A DNA stretch of 64,000 nt from Microbulbifer guangxiensis (GCF_021729075.1 NZ_JAJSAQ010000003.1:124001-188000); one strand, 5' to 3'. Positions 1 to 9,899 are shown, numbered from the stretch's first letter. Program-made: numbers and translations. The notes: generated from the sequence alone by a model not told the origin.

Positions 1-2
1 TG

Positions 3-230
3 TCTTCGATGTGCGCCCGCGATGTGATGACCGAAGGTATTGAGTGGGTGTGGGAAGACGATGACATGGAAGCCGCCCTGAGCAAGATGGAACAGCAACA
101 GCTCCGGCGTATGCCGGTTATGAACACCGACAAGCGGATGGTCGGCATCCTGAGTATGGGGGATATCTCCCACTCATTGAATCACGACCTGTCCGGTGAA
201 TTTGCGTCGGCCGTTTCCGCGCACCACTGA
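3..230 (+). CDS. CBS-domain protein, C-terminal part
   Basis: This is the 3' end of a gene that begins before the window. The visible 75 residues contain most of one CBS motif: a V-M-T-E segment, then a helix and the R-R-M-P-V strand followed by M-V-G-I-L-S-M-G-D-I, the usual end of a CBS repeat. Paired CBS domains bind adenosyl ligands and normally regulate a partner enzyme or act as small stand-alone proteins. The preceding CBS repeat, if any, is outside the window, so neither length nor role can be settled. A strong terminator follows the stop. Confidence 0.8.
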   Translation, partial: SSMCARDVMTEGIEWVWEDDDMEAALSKMEQQQLRRMPVMNTDKRMVGILSMGDISHSLNHDLSGEFASAVSAHH

Positions 231-245
231 AACCATGAATGAAGG

Positions 246-280
246 GCACCGCGCCGAGGGTATCGGCCCGGTGCTTTTTT
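246..280 (+). terminator. Rho-independent terminator after the CBS gene
   Basis: GCACCG (246-251) pairs with CGGTGC (269-274), with extra inner G-C pairing, and is followed directly by six T residues. It ends the rightward CBS transcript and separates it from the convergent phospholipase D gene. Confidence 0.85.
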
Positions 281-305
281 GTGGGCAGCGGTCACTGACT
301 GGGTT

Positions 306-1859
306 CTACAGCAGATGTTCGATCGGTAGCCAACTGCTCAATTTCGAGCCCACTCTCTGCAGGGCACTGGCTCCGGGATCACGCTCATGGGTGACACCGT
401 CTGGCCCCTGCCACAGGAGAATCCCATCGCGAAGAGCCAGCGTATAGGCGTTTTGGCGGATATTGGCGGTGAAATTTTTCGTGACCTTGCCCGCGAGGCC
501 CGGTACGTCGATCAATAACCCGAGCTCCGTATTCAGGTAAAGGGAGCGCTGGTCAAAATTGAAGGAACCGGCATAGATAAGCCGGTCGTCGACAGCGAAC
601 AATTTGGCGTGCAGCAGCGAGCGGGAGTCCTCATGCCAGTGGTTGTTGTCGAAATCCAGGCTGCCTGACATCTCATAAAGATGGATGCCCGCACGGAGCA
701 TCGGCTCGCGGTATTTGCGATAGGGTCCATGCACCAGTACCAGGTCAGTGGAGGCCAGTGAATTGGTCAGCAGGTGAATCTCCACCCCGCGCGCTGCTGC
801 GGCGAGCAGAGCTTCGAAATAATAGGGGCCGGGCAGCACATAGGGCGAGATGATGATCAGTCGCCGCTGTGCACCGGTAATGGCCTGCATCAGCTGGTCG
901 CTGGCATAGAGGGCGCGCCCGCCGGCGGGGGCGGCCACTTTTTGCGGCGGGTCGACCAGAACCTCCGCCTCGCCCCAGTACCAGAGGTGATCATCGCGGC
1001 TCAGTGCGTCTACCACCGGTGACTGCTGCAGTCTCTGCCCATAATCACTGGAGAGCAACCGGTGCGACGATGCCTGCAGATCTGAATACAGCGCCGCGCG
1101 ATGGTTGCGGTAGAGGCTGCCGGACACCACGGCCTGCAGGGGGAAGCTGTAACCGCTGTTCCAGTAGAGATCGAACTGGCGGTTGATGGGTGGCAGCGCG
1201 GCGCCGATGGTGATGATGTCCAGGTCGTGAAAAACCATCTGGTTGTCGATGCCGAAATATTTGTCCCCGAGGTTGCGCCCACCGATAAACGTCACCCGCC
1301 CATCCACGGTGAATGCCTTGTTGTGCATACGCCGCTGCAACTGGCAGAAATCTGCCAGCAGTTCGATTGCCCGGGTGCTGCGCTTCGGAAAGGGGTTGAA
1401 CAGCCGCACCTCGATACCGGGGTGCTGGTCGAGGGCGGCCAGCAGGGTGACGCTGTCGCCGGTGGTAAAGTCATCGAGAAGGAAGCGGACCCGCACACCG
1501 CGATCGGCGGCATCGATCAGTTCGTGGGTCAGCAGGCGGCCGCTCTCATCGCGGCGGAATATGAAATACTGGATGTCGATCGAGCGCTGCGCTGCACGGA
1601 TGGCTGCCAGGCGCACGGCAAGGGCGTCCTGTGCTGTGGTCACCGGGTAGACGCCGGTCTGCCCCGGGTGGGCAGCGGTGAGCCCATCTACCACTCGCGC
1701 CAGCGCCGAGTCCGGCGGGCCCAGCTGGTGCAGGCTCTCTGTTCGCGTTGGCGGTTCAGGAAAGTATGCCGGTCCCAGGCAGCCGCACAGCAACAGGGTC
1801 AATACTGGTAACAGCAACAGTGGGCGTGGCACCTTTTGGCGGCGCGGGAATGCTTCCAT
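306..1859 (-). CDS. Phospholipase D / cardiolipin synthase (ClsC-like) lipoprotein
   Basis: A 517-residue protein with two HKD phosphodiesterase motifs: H179-x-K181-x4-D186 and H417-x-K419-x4-D424, each followed by the usual G-G/S-x-N segment. This arrangement defines the phospholipase D superfamily; the length and spacing resemble ClsC/YmdC cardiolipin synthases, which join phosphatidyl groups into cardiolipin. The start chosen here (ATG at 1859) gives a hydrophobic leader ending in L-C-G-C (Cys27), a plausible lipoprotein signal, so it probably sits in the envelope facing the periplasm. The frame stays open upstream to 2342, but that extension is proline/arginine-rich and precedes the signal peptide, so it is not used. 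Cardiolipin synthesis is inferred; phosphatidyl hydrolysis is the alternative. Confidence 0.88.
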   Translation of the reverse strand: MEAFPRRQKVPRPLLLLPVLTLLLCGCLGPAYFPEPPTRTESLHQLGPPDSALARVVDGLTAAHPGQTGVYPVTTAQDALAVRLAAIRAAQRSIDIQYFIFRRDESGRLLTHELIDAADRGVRVRFLLDDFTTGDSVTLLAALDQHPGIEVRLFNPFPKRSTRAIELLADFCQLQRRMHNKAFTVDGRVTFIGGRNLGDKYFGIDNQMVFHDLDIITIGAALPPINRQFDLYWNSGYSFPLQAVVSGSLYRNHRAALYSDLQASSHRLLSSDYGQRLQQSPVVDALSRDDHLWYWGEAEVLVDPPQKVAAPAGGRALYASDQLMQAITGAQRRLIIISPYVLPGPYYFEALLAAAARGVEIHLLTNSLASTDLVLVHGPYRKYREPMLRAGIHLYEMSGSLDFDNNHWHEDSRSLLHAKLFAVDDRLIYAGSFNFDQRSLYLNTELGLLIDVPGLAGKVTKNFTANIRQNAYTLALRDGILLWQGPDGVTHERDPGASALQRVGSKLSSWLPIEHLL

Positions 1860-1947
1860 GCGGTCTCGCTGATGGGTAGGGTCTGGCGAAGAACGCCACG
1901 GGCAGTATAGCCGCCAGGGCGGGTGTGGCGCGTGGGGTCGCATTGGC

Positions 1948-1977
1948 AGGCCCGTTGGGCAGGCCCGTTGGGCAGGC
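1948..1977. repeat. 13-bp tandem repeat (2.3 copies)
   Basis: The 13-mer AGGCCCGTTGGGC occurs at 1948-1960 and again at 1961-1973, followed by the first four bases of a third copy. It lies in the gap between the divergent phospholipase D and PhnA-like genes. It looks like replication slippage; no function is evident. Confidence 0.8.
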
Positions 1978-2065
1978 GCATAATGCGCGGTTTTTGGACC
2001 GGGCCCGGGGATGGCTTGATGGCGCGGTTTACAGGCAGGGTGGCAGTCACCCGGGAGCAAGGCGA

Positions 2066-2638
2066 ATGAGCATGGATCGGGAATTACTGGAGCGCAGCGG
2101 CGGCCGCTGCGAACTGTGCAGCGCCGAGAGCGGTCTGGACACTTACACGCTGCCCGGTTCAGAGGGACGGACCAATGCCGACCTGCTGCTATGCCCGACC
2201 TGCAGCCTGCAGCTCTCCGGCGGCGAGGCGCTGGACAGCAATCACTGGCGCTGTCTGTCGGACAGCATGTGGAGTCCGGTGCCGGCCGTGCAGGTTGCCG
2301 CCTGGCGGCTGCTGAAACGGCTTTCCGCTGAGACCTGGGCACAGGATCTGCTCGATATGCTCTACCTGGACGATGACCTGCGGGAATGGGCGGAGGCGGC
2401 GCCGCTGGCGTCCAGTGAAGAACGGGTCGTGCACCGGGACTGTAACGGCGCCGTGCTCGAGGCCGGCGATACGGTGACGGTGATCAAGGACCTGGATGTG
2501 AAGGGTACCAGCCTGGTAGCCAAGCGCGGCACGGCTGTGCGCGGGATCAGCCTGACGGATAACCCGGAACACATCGAAGGCCGGGTCAACGGCCAGCGTA
2601 TCGTGATCCTGACCAAATTCGTCAAGAAGTCGGGTTGA
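2066..2638 (+). CDS. PhnA-like zinc-ribbon protein (YjdM family)
   Basis: A 190-residue protein. The N-terminal 50 residues carry a zinc ribbon of the PhnA type (C-E-L-C near residue 17 and C-P-T-C near residue 48), and the C-terminal 70 residues form the PhnA/YjdM SH3-like domain (G-D-T-V-T-V-I-K-D-L-D-V-K-G then K-R-G-T-x-V). Despite its historical name, E. coli PhnA is not a proven phosphonoacetate hydrolase, so no reaction is assigned. The start at 2066 is set by GGGAG at 2053-2057. An upstream in-frame extension to 1925 would cross the tandem repeat and lacks conserved sequence. It reads toward the AraC regulator, 42 nt away. Confidence 0.85.
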   Translation: MSMDRELLERSGGRCELCSAESGLDTYTLPGSEGRTNADLLLCPTCSLQLSGGEALDSNHWRCLSDSMWSPVPAVQVAAWRLLKRLSAETWAQDLLDMLYLDDDLREWAEAAPLASSEERVVHRDCNGAVLEAGDTVTVIKDLDVKGTSLVAKRGTAVRGISLTDNPEHIEGRVNGQRIVILTKFVKKSG

Positions 2639-2680
2639 GCACGCAGCGATGGGGGCGCGCTTTCCGGTGCAGAGGGAGCG

Positions 2681-3694
2681 GTGGTGAAACCGATCTACGA
2701 AATCCGCAGTGGCGCCCTGGCGGGGTTCAACCTTCTGGTGCCGCGACTGGGCGGGGATCCGGCGGAGTTGCTGGGGGAGGTGGGTTTACCCGCTGACTGC
2801 ATGCGCCGCCCGGACCTGCTGATCCCCATTGCCACGCTGTCCGCGCTGCTCGATCTCTGCGCCGACCAGTTGCGTTGTGCAGACTTCGGCCTACGCCTGG
2901 CGGATATGCAGGGGGTCCGGATCCTGGGGGTGCTGGGGCAGCTGCTGATGGGGGAGGTGACCCTGCGCACCGCGCTGGAGAGTTCCCAGCGCTATATGGC
3001 CCTGCACAACCAGGCGGAGTTCTGGCGTATCCACGTACAGGGGGATGCCCTGCTGGCACAGCGCTATGATCACTTCGTGGAGCCGGTGGCGGCGATCCAG
3101 TACCGGGAGCTCTCTGTCGGTGCCTGTTACCGGCTGGTGCAGGACCTGGCCGGCCAGGATATTCACCCGCGGGAAGTGCATTTCCGCCAGCAGGCACTCT
3201 CATCCCCGGAGCGCTACCGGGAGTTCTTCAATGCGGAAGTGCACTTTGGCCGCGAATGCGATGCACTGGTGTTTGAAGCCGGCCTGCTGGAGCGCACTCT
3301 CTGCGCGCCGAGTACCAGCCTGCGGCTTTACTTTGAGGAGTTCACTCGCCAGCTGCTGGAAAAATACCGGCACAGCGTCGCCGCCCAGGTCAAGGCCCTG
3401 ATCCTGCAGACTCTGGGCGCCCAGCGTCATACCCTGGCCCAGGTGGCGGGACTGCTGGAAATGCCGGCCCGCACCCTGCAGCGTCGTCTGGCGGAGGAGC
3501 GAACTTCCTTCAAGCAACTGCTACAGGACGCGCGTATGGAAACTGCCCGCTGGCACCTGCGCGCCTCCAGTATCGACATCAACCTGTTGTCCGCCACGCT
3601 CGGTTATACCGACATCAGTGCCTTTTCCAAGGCGTTCCGTGCCGTGCATGGCGTGTCTCCACTCCAGTGGCGCAAGCAGCAGCGGGATAGCTGA
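2681..3694 (+). CDS. AraC-family transcriptional regulator
   Basis: A 337-residue regulator. Residues ~15-200 resemble the N-terminal arabinose-binding-like ligand domain of the OruR/ArgR-type AraC subgroup, and residues ~235-335 form the double helix-turn-helix domain, ending in the typical G-Y-T-D-I-S-A-F-S-K-A-F-R segment. The start is GTG (2681 or 2684) behind an AGAGGGAG ribosome site. It stands 167 nt before the formaldehyde detoxification genes on the same strand, so control of that cluster is possible, but related regulators respond to many small molecules and no operator was recognised. Confidence 0.9.
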   Translation: MVKPIYEIRSGALAGFNLLVPRLGGDPAELLGEVGLPADCMRRPDLLIPIATLSALLDLCADQLRCADFGLRLADMQGVRILGVLGQLLMGEVTLRTALESSQRYMALHNQAEFWRIHVQGDALLAQRYDHFVEPVAAIQYRELSVGACYRLVQDLAGQDIHPREVHFRQQALSSPERYREFFNAEVHFGRECDALVFEAGLLERTLCAPSTSLRLYFEEFTRQLLEKYRHSVAAQVKALILQTLGAQRHTLAQVAGLLEMPARTLQRRLAEERTSFKQLLQDARMETARWHLRASSIDINLLSATLGYTDISAFSKAFRAVHGVSPLQWRKQQRDS

Positions 3695-3729
3695 GGCACC
3701 GCTCGCCCGCCCGTGCTGTCACCGGGTAA

Positions 3730-4995
<1,266 letters not shown>

Positions 4996-5028
4996 ACATC
5001 GAGCACCAGAAGGACATAACAACAAGCC

Positions 5029-5868
5029 ATGAAACTGATCAGTGAAACCAAGGCCTTCGACGGCCGCCAGCAGCGTTTTGAGCACACATCGAAATCCCTC
5101 GACTGCAGTATGCGCTTTTTCGTGTTCCTGCCCTCGCAGGCGGAAAACAAGGCGCAGCGGTTCCCGGTGCTCTATTGGTTGTCCGGGCTTACCTGTACCG
5201 ATGAGAATTTCAGTCAGAAGGCGGGCGCGCAGCGCATGGCGTCGGAGTTGGGGATTGCCCTGGTGATTCCCGATACCAGTCCGCGGGGGGACGACGTGGC
5301 CGATGACGACGACTACGATCTGGGGCAGGGCGCCGGCTTTTACCTGAACGCCACCCAGCAGCCGTGGAAGCCGCACTATCAGATGTACGATTACATCGTC
5401 GATGAACTGCCGGCCCTTGTGGAAGCCGAGCTGCCGCTAACCGATCGCCGCGCTATTGCCGGCCACTCGATGGGCGGTCATGGTGCACTGGTGATCGGCC
5501 TGCGCAACCCGGAACGCTACACCTCGATCTCCGCCTTCAGTCCTATCTGTAATCCCATCAGCTGTCCGTGGGGTGAGAAAGCCTTCAGCGCCTACCTGGG
5601 CGCCGACCGCCAGACTTGGGAGGAGTACGATGCGACGGTACTGCTGAGCCGCGCCACCGAGCGGCAGCCGATCCTGATTTCCCAGGGGGAAAACGACGAG
5701 TTCCTCGAGCAGCAGTTGAAACCCAATGCGCTGGAAACCGCTGCCGAGGCCGCCACTTACCCACTCAAGGTCCAGCATCACGCCGGCTATGATCACAGCT
5801 ATTACTTCATCGCCACCTTTATCGAGCAGCACCTGCGCTTTCACGCTGATTACCTGTTGAAGCCCTGA
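5029..5868 (+). CDS. fghA: S-formylglutathione hydrolase
   Basis: A 279-residue alpha/beta hydrolase of the esterase D family. It hydrolyses S-formylglutathione to formate and glutathione, completing cytosolic formaldehyde detoxification begun by the dehydrogenase just upstream. The nucleophile is S147 in G-H-S-M-G-G; D223 (in G-E-N-D-E-F) and H256 (in Y-D-H-S-Y-Y) complete the triad. It is full length for FghA/FrmB. The 33-nt gap to adhC and shared direction indicate co-transcription. Confidence 0.97.
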   Translation: MKLISETKAFDGRQQRFEHTSKSLDCSMRFFVFLPSQAENKAQRFPVLYWLSGLTCTDENFSQKAGAQRMASELGIALVIPDTSPRGDDVADDDDYDLGQGAGFYLNATQQPWKPHYQMYDYIVDELPALVEAELPLTDRRAIAGHSMGGHGALVIGLRNPERYTSISAFSPICNPISCPWGEKAFSAYLGADRQTWEEYDATVLLSRATERQPILISQGENDEFLEQQLKPNALETAAEAATYPLKVQHHAGYDHSYYFIATFIEQHLRFHADYLLKP

Positions 5869-5953
5869 TGGTTGAGGCTAACAAAACCATGGTGCTTTCA
5901 GGTCACTGCTAAGCTGCAGTACAAGACTGAATCGAGAAAAACTGGAGCTGGAT

Positions 5954-6358
5954 ATGACGGCGCTTTATCAGTTCTCCTGCGACTGCGGGGCGGTGGGCTT
6001 CGAGTGCCAGGGTGCACCAAAAGTCCGAGGTTTCTGTCACTGCGATGACTGCCGCAGTTTCCTCAAGGTGCCCTACCACTCGGTGGATGCCTGGGAGGCG
6101 GAGAAGCTGAAGGTGACGAAAGGCGAAGACCAGATCGCCGTCTTCCAGCACCCTGAAAAGAAGATGAAGCGCTTCTTCTGTAAAAATTGTGGCGAGACGG
6201 TGTTCAACAGCAATGCCATGGACTGGCGTATCGTGTCGCAATTACTGGTGCGCCGGCAGAACCGGGGCGCAATACCAGATGAGCTGGCCTCAAAGAGTCA
6301 TTTTTATTACGGGCAGCGCATCATCGATATCGATGATGAATTGCCCAAACGGGATTGA
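5954..6358 (+). CDS. GFA / CENP-V family zinc protein
   Basis: A 134-residue protein with the Gfa fold: C9-x-C11, C18, C28-x-C30-x2-C33 and C76-x2-C79 supply two zinc sites, and the order matches the glutathione-dependent formaldehyde-activating (GFA) family. The founding member was proposed to speed condensation of formaldehyde with glutathione, though that activity has been questioned. Its position 85 nt behind adhC-fghA supports a role with glutathione adducts. The family is broad and many members are uncharacterised. Confidence 0.9.
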   Translation: MTALYQFSCDCGAVGFECQGAPKVRGFCHCDDCRSFLKVPYHSVDAWEAEKLKVTKGEDQIAVFQHPEKKMKRFFCKNCGETVFNSNAMDWRIVSQLLVRRQNRGAIPDELASKSHFYYGQRIIDIDDELPKRD

Positions 6359-6376
6359 CGCCAACCACCGCCTTTC

Positions 6377-7018
6377 CTATTCACTGCCCCAGGGTGCTGG
6401 GGGCAGATCAGCTTCCTCCTCCAGGTCAAACTCCACGCGAAAGTGGCGCCCGCTGGGCCGCGTCAGCTCGTAGGCGAACATGCTTCCGGGGTGTATCTCC
6501 ATGGCCCAGGTATTTTCTACAGAGGCATCCAGGCCCTCTCGCTTGAACGTGGCAATGGAGTCCGCGTCCACCGGGAATTCCTGCCGTGTGCTGCTCCCCG
6601 CAGAGGCCGTATCGCCGCCATATTGGGTCACGGCATCCTCGCTGCCGTCTTCGTGCCGATGATCGTGCTTGAGGCGCAGGCCGGTATCGGTGCGGGTCAG
6701 AACCCAGGTGCGGGAGTGATCGTCACCGACGTGGAAGGGAATGCGCAGTTCTTTTTGCGGCTGGTCGCAACCGCGCACGTGCATCACCAGAGTCTTGCCC
6801 TCGAAGGCATCCGGCTGGCCGGTCTGAGGCTCGTTGGCGGTAATGCGACCAGAAAAAGCCTTGCCACAGAGTGCGGCAATATTGGCGAGGAAAATATCGG
6901 CCGGTTGTTGCGCCTGCTCTGCCTCCTGTCGGGCCGGATCTTTCGCTTCACAGCCCATCAGTGCCGTCATCAGGACGACACAGGCCGCGGCTACTCCCTT
7001 ATTTTCTGGCACGCGCAT
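6377..7018 (-). CDS. Uncharacterised lipoprotein
   Basis: A 213-residue protein with a clear lipoprotein signal: hydrophobic leader and L-M-G-C with the acylated Cys at residue 23, followed by an acidic E-A-K-D. The mature part is hydrophilic and has two further cysteines (in A-A-L-C-G-K and V-R-G-C-D-Q) that could form a disulphide. I do not recognise a characterised family; similar proteins are usually annotated as hypothetical lipoproteins. It lies 33 nt downstream of the DsbA-like gene on the same strand, which suggests a shared transcript. Confidence 0.8.
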   Translation of the reverse strand: MRVPENKGVAAACVVLMTALMGCEAKDPARQEAEQAQQPADIFLANIAALCGKAFSGRITANEPQTGQPDAFEGKTLVMHVRGCDQPQKELRIPFHVGDDHSRTWVLTRTDTGLRLKHDHRHEDGSEDAVTQYGGDTASAGSSTRQEFPVDADSIATFKREGLDASVENTWAMEIHPGSMFAYELTRPSGRHFRVEFDLEEEADLPPAPWGSE

Positions 7019-7051
7019 TGATCTCTCCGGTCAAGAATTTGGTTGATGACA

Positions 7052-7711
7052 TCAGCCTGCATCCTGCTCGTCGAGGATCTGCTGCAGTTGCTGCTTGAAG
7101 GTGTCCACCTCCTGGGCACCACTTATCCCATACTCGCGATTGAAAATAAACAGCGGTACGCCCTGCACCCCCTGTGCCATGATCTGCTGCTCCTGTGCCC
7201 GCACTTCCTGCGCGTACGCCTGATCGTTGAGAACCTGTAGTGCCTCCTCCCGGTCGAGGCCGACCGCGGCGGCGGCATCGGCCAGCACGGTGCGATCCGA
7301 TACGTCCTTGCGCCTGGCGAAAAAGTCCGCGAACAACCGCAGGCTCAGTTCGGTCTGCTTCTCATAGGGATGCGACCAGTGCAACAGCTGGTGCGCATCG
7401 AACGTGTTGTACATGCGCATGTCGTCACTGTAATCGAAGGTGAAACCGAGGTCCGCCCCCAGGTCGGTCAAACGCTGGCGCGCCTCGATACTCTGCTGCG
7501 GTGTGGTGCCGTATTTCTCCGCCAGGTGTTCGCGCAGGTTCTGGCCCTCTGGCGGCATCTGAGGGTTCAGCTCGAAGGGGTGCCAGTGCACGATGACTTC
7601 GAACCGATCGCCGAAATCGGACAGGGCGCGTTGCAGGCGCAGGTAGCCGATGACACACCAGGGGCAGACCACGTCGGAAACGAGATCGATACGCAGCGGC
7701 AATTTGGACAT
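7052..7711 (-). CDS. DsbA-family (FrnE-like) thioredoxin-fold oxidoreductase
   Basis: A 219-residue protein with the C16-P-W-C19 active site right after the first strand (S-D-V-V-C-P-W-C), the helical insert of the DsbA fold, and the cis-Pro strand G-V-P-L-F-I-F near residue 185. The FrnE/DsbA-like group includes cytosolic disulphide isomerases and 2-hydroxychromene-2-carboxylate isomerase relatives. No signal peptide is visible, so it probably acts in the cytoplasm. The downstream neighbour is a cysteine-containing lipoprotein. Confidence 0.92.
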   Translation of the reverse strand: MSKLPLRIDLVSDVVCPWCVIGYLRLQRALSDFGDRFEVIVHWHPFELNPQMPPEGQNLREHLAEKYGTTPQQSIEARQRLTDLGADLGFTFDYSDDMRMYNTFDAHQLLHWSHPYEKQTELSLRLFADFFARRKDVSDRTVLADAAAAVGLDREEALQVLNDQAYAQEVRAQEQQIMAQGVQGVPLFIFNREYGISGAQEVDTFKQQLQQILDEQDAG

Positions 7712-7837
7712 AAGGCCTCCGTCTTCCTTCCGTTAACTGTAGGGAATCCCTGAATAAGTCCGCAATGTTTCAGCGTTGCTGGAGCCTGCAGCCGTCAGGT
7801 CCAGTCTGCCGTGAGTGGTCGTGGCCCCTTGCAAGCT

Positions 7838-8605
7838 TTAATCCTGCGCGAGGGCCTGCACCAGCAGCAACAGGCCGGAAGCCAGCAGCAGGAAGCGGCA
7901 GCAGAGCATGAATTGACGGTCGACAATGTGTCCCTGGATGGCCTTGCCCAGCCAGGTGCCGAGCAGGGCGACGGGCACCAGTGCCAGAGACAACCAGAGC
8001 AGCCACAGGGGCCACTGGGCGCTGAGCCAATAAGGCACCACTTTGATGGCATTCATGGCGCCGAAGAAGATCCCCGCCGTGGCCAGCCAGGTGAGTTTGG
8101 GCAGCTGGCGCGCGATCAGGTAAATATTGACCGGAGGGCCGCCGGCGTGCAGCAGTGTGCTGGAAAGACCGCTGAGGCCGCCCCACAGCCATCCCGCACC
8201 CCGCATACCGCCGAGCCAGGGCGCCAGCCGTTGCCAGAGTGCAAACACGATCGAAACGAGCCCAAGCAACAGTTTCATCAGGGTGTCGGACAGGGTCCCT
8301 AGCAACAGCCCGCCGGCGGCGATACCGAAGACGGCGGCGGGCAGGATCGAACGCAGCTCCTGCCAGCTGGCATGGCGGCGATAGTACTGGATCGTGCGCA
8401 CATCCATCACCAGCAAGAGCGGCAGCATCAGGAACACGGCCGTCGGTACCGGGACGATCAGCGCGAGTAGCGGCACGGCCACAACACCGGCTCCGCCGGC
8501 AAAGCCCGACTTCGATATTCCCGTCAGCACCACACCGGCGATGGCCAGTAGCCAGAACAGTGGCGACCCGATCAGATCTTGCACGGTTAAGGCGCCTTCA
8601 ACCAT
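7838..8605 (-). CDS. TauE/SafE-family membrane transporter
   Basis: A 255-residue integral membrane protein with about eight hydrophobic segments and the family's first-helix pattern G-I-S-K-S-G-F-A-G-G. TauE/SafE proteins are thought to export sulphite, sulphoacetate or related organic anions; the substrate here is unknown. ATG at 8605 is preferred because it overlaps the end of the pirin gene by 8 nt (ATGGTTGA), implying translational coupling. A longer frame to 8641 exists but adds a non-hydrophobic tail. Confidence 0.88.
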   Translation of the reverse strand: MVEGALTVQDLIGSPLFWLLAIAGVVLTGISKSGFAGGAGVVAVPLLALIVPVPTAVFLMLPLLLVMDVRTIQYYRRHASWQELRSILPAAVFGIAAGGLLLGTLSDTLMKLLLGLVSIVFALWQRLAPWLGGMRGAGWLWGGLSGLSSTLLHAGGPPVNIYLIARQLPKLTWLATAGIFFGAMNAIKVVPYWLSAQWPLWLLWLSLALVPVALLGTWLGKAIQGHIVDRQFMLCCRFLLLASGLLLLVQALAQD

Positions 8606-9296
8606 GTCTGGGCAGGTCGAACCAGAGTGCCTCGACGCCATGGCTCCCTGCGACGATAGGCTGCTCGCGGGTCTTCAGGAAACCGATACCGTCTCCCTCG
8701 CTGAAGGTCTCACCACCCATCTGCGCGCTGCCGTCGATCAGGTGCAGGTAACCGGCGCGACCATGGGGGACAAGGGTGAAGGATTCACCCGCTGCCAATC
8801 GCAGGCGCGAGAGGCTCGCATCCTGGTGCAGCGTGAGGGACCCCTCACGTCCGTCGGGAGTAGCCAGGGGGGTCAACGGCCCGCACTGCTCGATACTGGC
8901 CTGCTCATAACCGGGAGTGATGCCGGTGACATTGGGTTCGATCCATATCTGCAGGAAACGCAGCGGCGCTGTCCGTGAGGCGTTGTACTCCGAGTGCTGG
9001 ATACCGCGCCCGGCGCTCATGCGCTGTACCTCGCCTGCGGGCACCACATAGCGGTTGCCGGCGCTGTCGCGGTGTTCGATGGCACCCTCGAGTATGTAGG
9101 AGATGATCTCCATATCCCGGTGACCGTGTGCCGGGAAGCCGGCACCGCCGCGCACCCGGTCGTCATTGATGACCCGCAGCACGGAGAAACCCATATGTCG
9201 CGGATCGAAATAGCTGCCAAAAGAAAAGGTGTGTCGGCTGTCGAGCCAGCCGAAATTGGCACGGCCGCGCTGGTCGGCCCGACGGATGTAATCCAT
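8598..9296 (-). CDS. Pirin-family bicupin (YhhW-like)
   Basis: A 232-residue protein of the pirin family. The N-terminal cupin has the metal ligands in F-P-A-H-G-H-R-D-M-E-I and the second histidine motif in S-A-G-R-G-I-Q-H-S-E; the second cupin is degenerate, as is usual. E. coli YhhW has quercetin 2,3-dioxygenase activity in vitro, but the physiological role of bacterial pirins is largely unknown; redox sensing has been proposed. ATG 9296 begins M-D-Y-I-R-R-A-D, the normal pirin start; the longer frame to 9353 is not supported. It is co-transcribed with the overlapping TauE gene. Confidence 0.93.
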   Translation of the reverse strand: MDYIRRADQRGRANFGWLDSRHTFSFGSYFDPRHMGFSVLRVINDDRVRGGAGFPAHGHRDMEIISYILEGAIEHRDSAGNRYVVPAGEVQRMSAGRGIQHSEYNASRTAPLRFLQIWIEPNVTGITPGYEQASIEQCGPLTPLATPDGREGSLTLHQDASLSRLRLAAGESFTLVPHGRAGYLHLIDGSAQMGGETFSEGDGIGFLKTREQPIVAGSHGVEALWFDLPRHG

Positions 9297-9556
9297 CTGC
9301 AGAGTCCTGTGTCTGTAAGCTGACGACGATCTTAGAAACTTCGCGGCGCCCAATAAATCGCAATTATTGTGAGGGTTTGCTGGAAGAAATCGAACGAATG
9401 GTTCGGGAAGTCTGTCCGGTTTTTTCGTCCCCGGACTCGGGCTATGGGATAGTGCATTTACGGGCTGCTGAGCATTTCCCTGATCTGCTGTCGCGGCCAG
9501 TGGCGCATCGGGTTCCGGAGGGAGAGCGGTATGCAGCTCGACTTCCGGGATTCTTA

Positions 9557-9578
9557 GAACCGGGCATTTGCCCGGTTC
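9557..9578. repeat. 9-bp hairpin GAACCGGGC/GCCCGGTTC
   Basis: GAACCGGGC (9557-9565) is exactly complementary to GCCCGGTTC (9570-9578) with a 4-nt loop. No T-run follows. The same AACCGGGC/GCCCGGTT stem recurs in the terminator-like hairpin at 9769-9792, suggesting a shared origin. Confidence 0.75.
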
Positions 9579-9635
9579 AGTGTGCTGGTAAACCCCACCT
9601 TTTGCTCAAAACCGGCTCAGTGGCGACAGAGCGCC

Positions 9636-9722
9636 AGGACCCGCATTTCGAAAACGCACAGGTACGTCCGTGTTGCTCCGTCGGGTGCGTCCTGTACCCG
9701 ACGGTTTCGAAATGCGGGTCCT
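9636..9722. repeat. Nested inverted repeat (18-bp outer, 9-bp inner arms)
   Basis: AGGACCCGCATTTCGAAA (9636-9653) has its exact reverse complement at 9705-9722. Inside, CCGTCGGGT (9678-9686) is exactly inverted at 9696-9704. The whole could fold as a branched cruciform or RNA, or be a small non-autonomous mobile element. No transposase is nearby and no direct flanking duplication is obvious. Confidence 0.85.
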
Positions 9723-9768
9723 ATCACTCTGCCTTAAATTCCCGCAGGGGGACTTTGTCGGCAGCCTC

Positions 9769-9792
9769 AACCGGGCTTTTGCCCGGTTTTTT
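9769..9792 (+). terminator. Terminator-like hairpin upstream of the receptor gene
   Basis: AACCGGGC (9769-9776) pairs with GCCCGGTT (9781-9788) around a 4-nt loop and runs into six T residues (9787-9792). There is no rightward gene before it within 400 nt, so it either stops read-through or ends a short untranslated RNA. Confidence 0.7.
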
Positions 9793-9813
9793 GTGTCGCA
9801 AGCTCGCTGTATT

Positions 9814-9844
9814 AATCTAAATGATAATGAGTTGCATTTAGATT
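9814..9844. promoter_or_regulatory. Fur-type iron-box dyad
   Basis: AATCTAAATG (9814-9823) is inverted as CATTTAGATT (9835-9844), and the dyad contains AAATGATAATGAG, close to the GATAAT repeats of Fur sites. It lies 56 nt before the receptor start, an expected place for iron repression of a siderophore receptor. Confidence 0.75.
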
Positions 9845-9899
9845 GTGAGGGATCTAGAATCGCCGTCACTTCCTTGGGGCAATCAGATGGAATCTGACA

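Larger units (their letters stand above)
9297..9899. other. Hairpin-rich non-coding region before the siderophore receptor
   Basis: No convincing gene occurs in these 603 bases. They hold a hairpin at 9557-9578, an 18-bp inverted repeat with a second inverted repeat nested inside it (9636-9722), a terminator-like hairpin with six T residues (9769-9792) and a Fur-type dyad (9814-9844). An open frame at 9377-9820 (+) crosses all the hairpins and resembles nothing, so it is not called. Confidence 0.75.

Noticed and set aside
196-447. 83-residue open frame
   Set aside because: It crosses the CBS terminator and enters the phospholipase D gene antisense.
9377-9820. 147-residue open frame before the receptor
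   Set aside because: It crosses three hairpins including a terminator, and nothing in it resembles a protein family.
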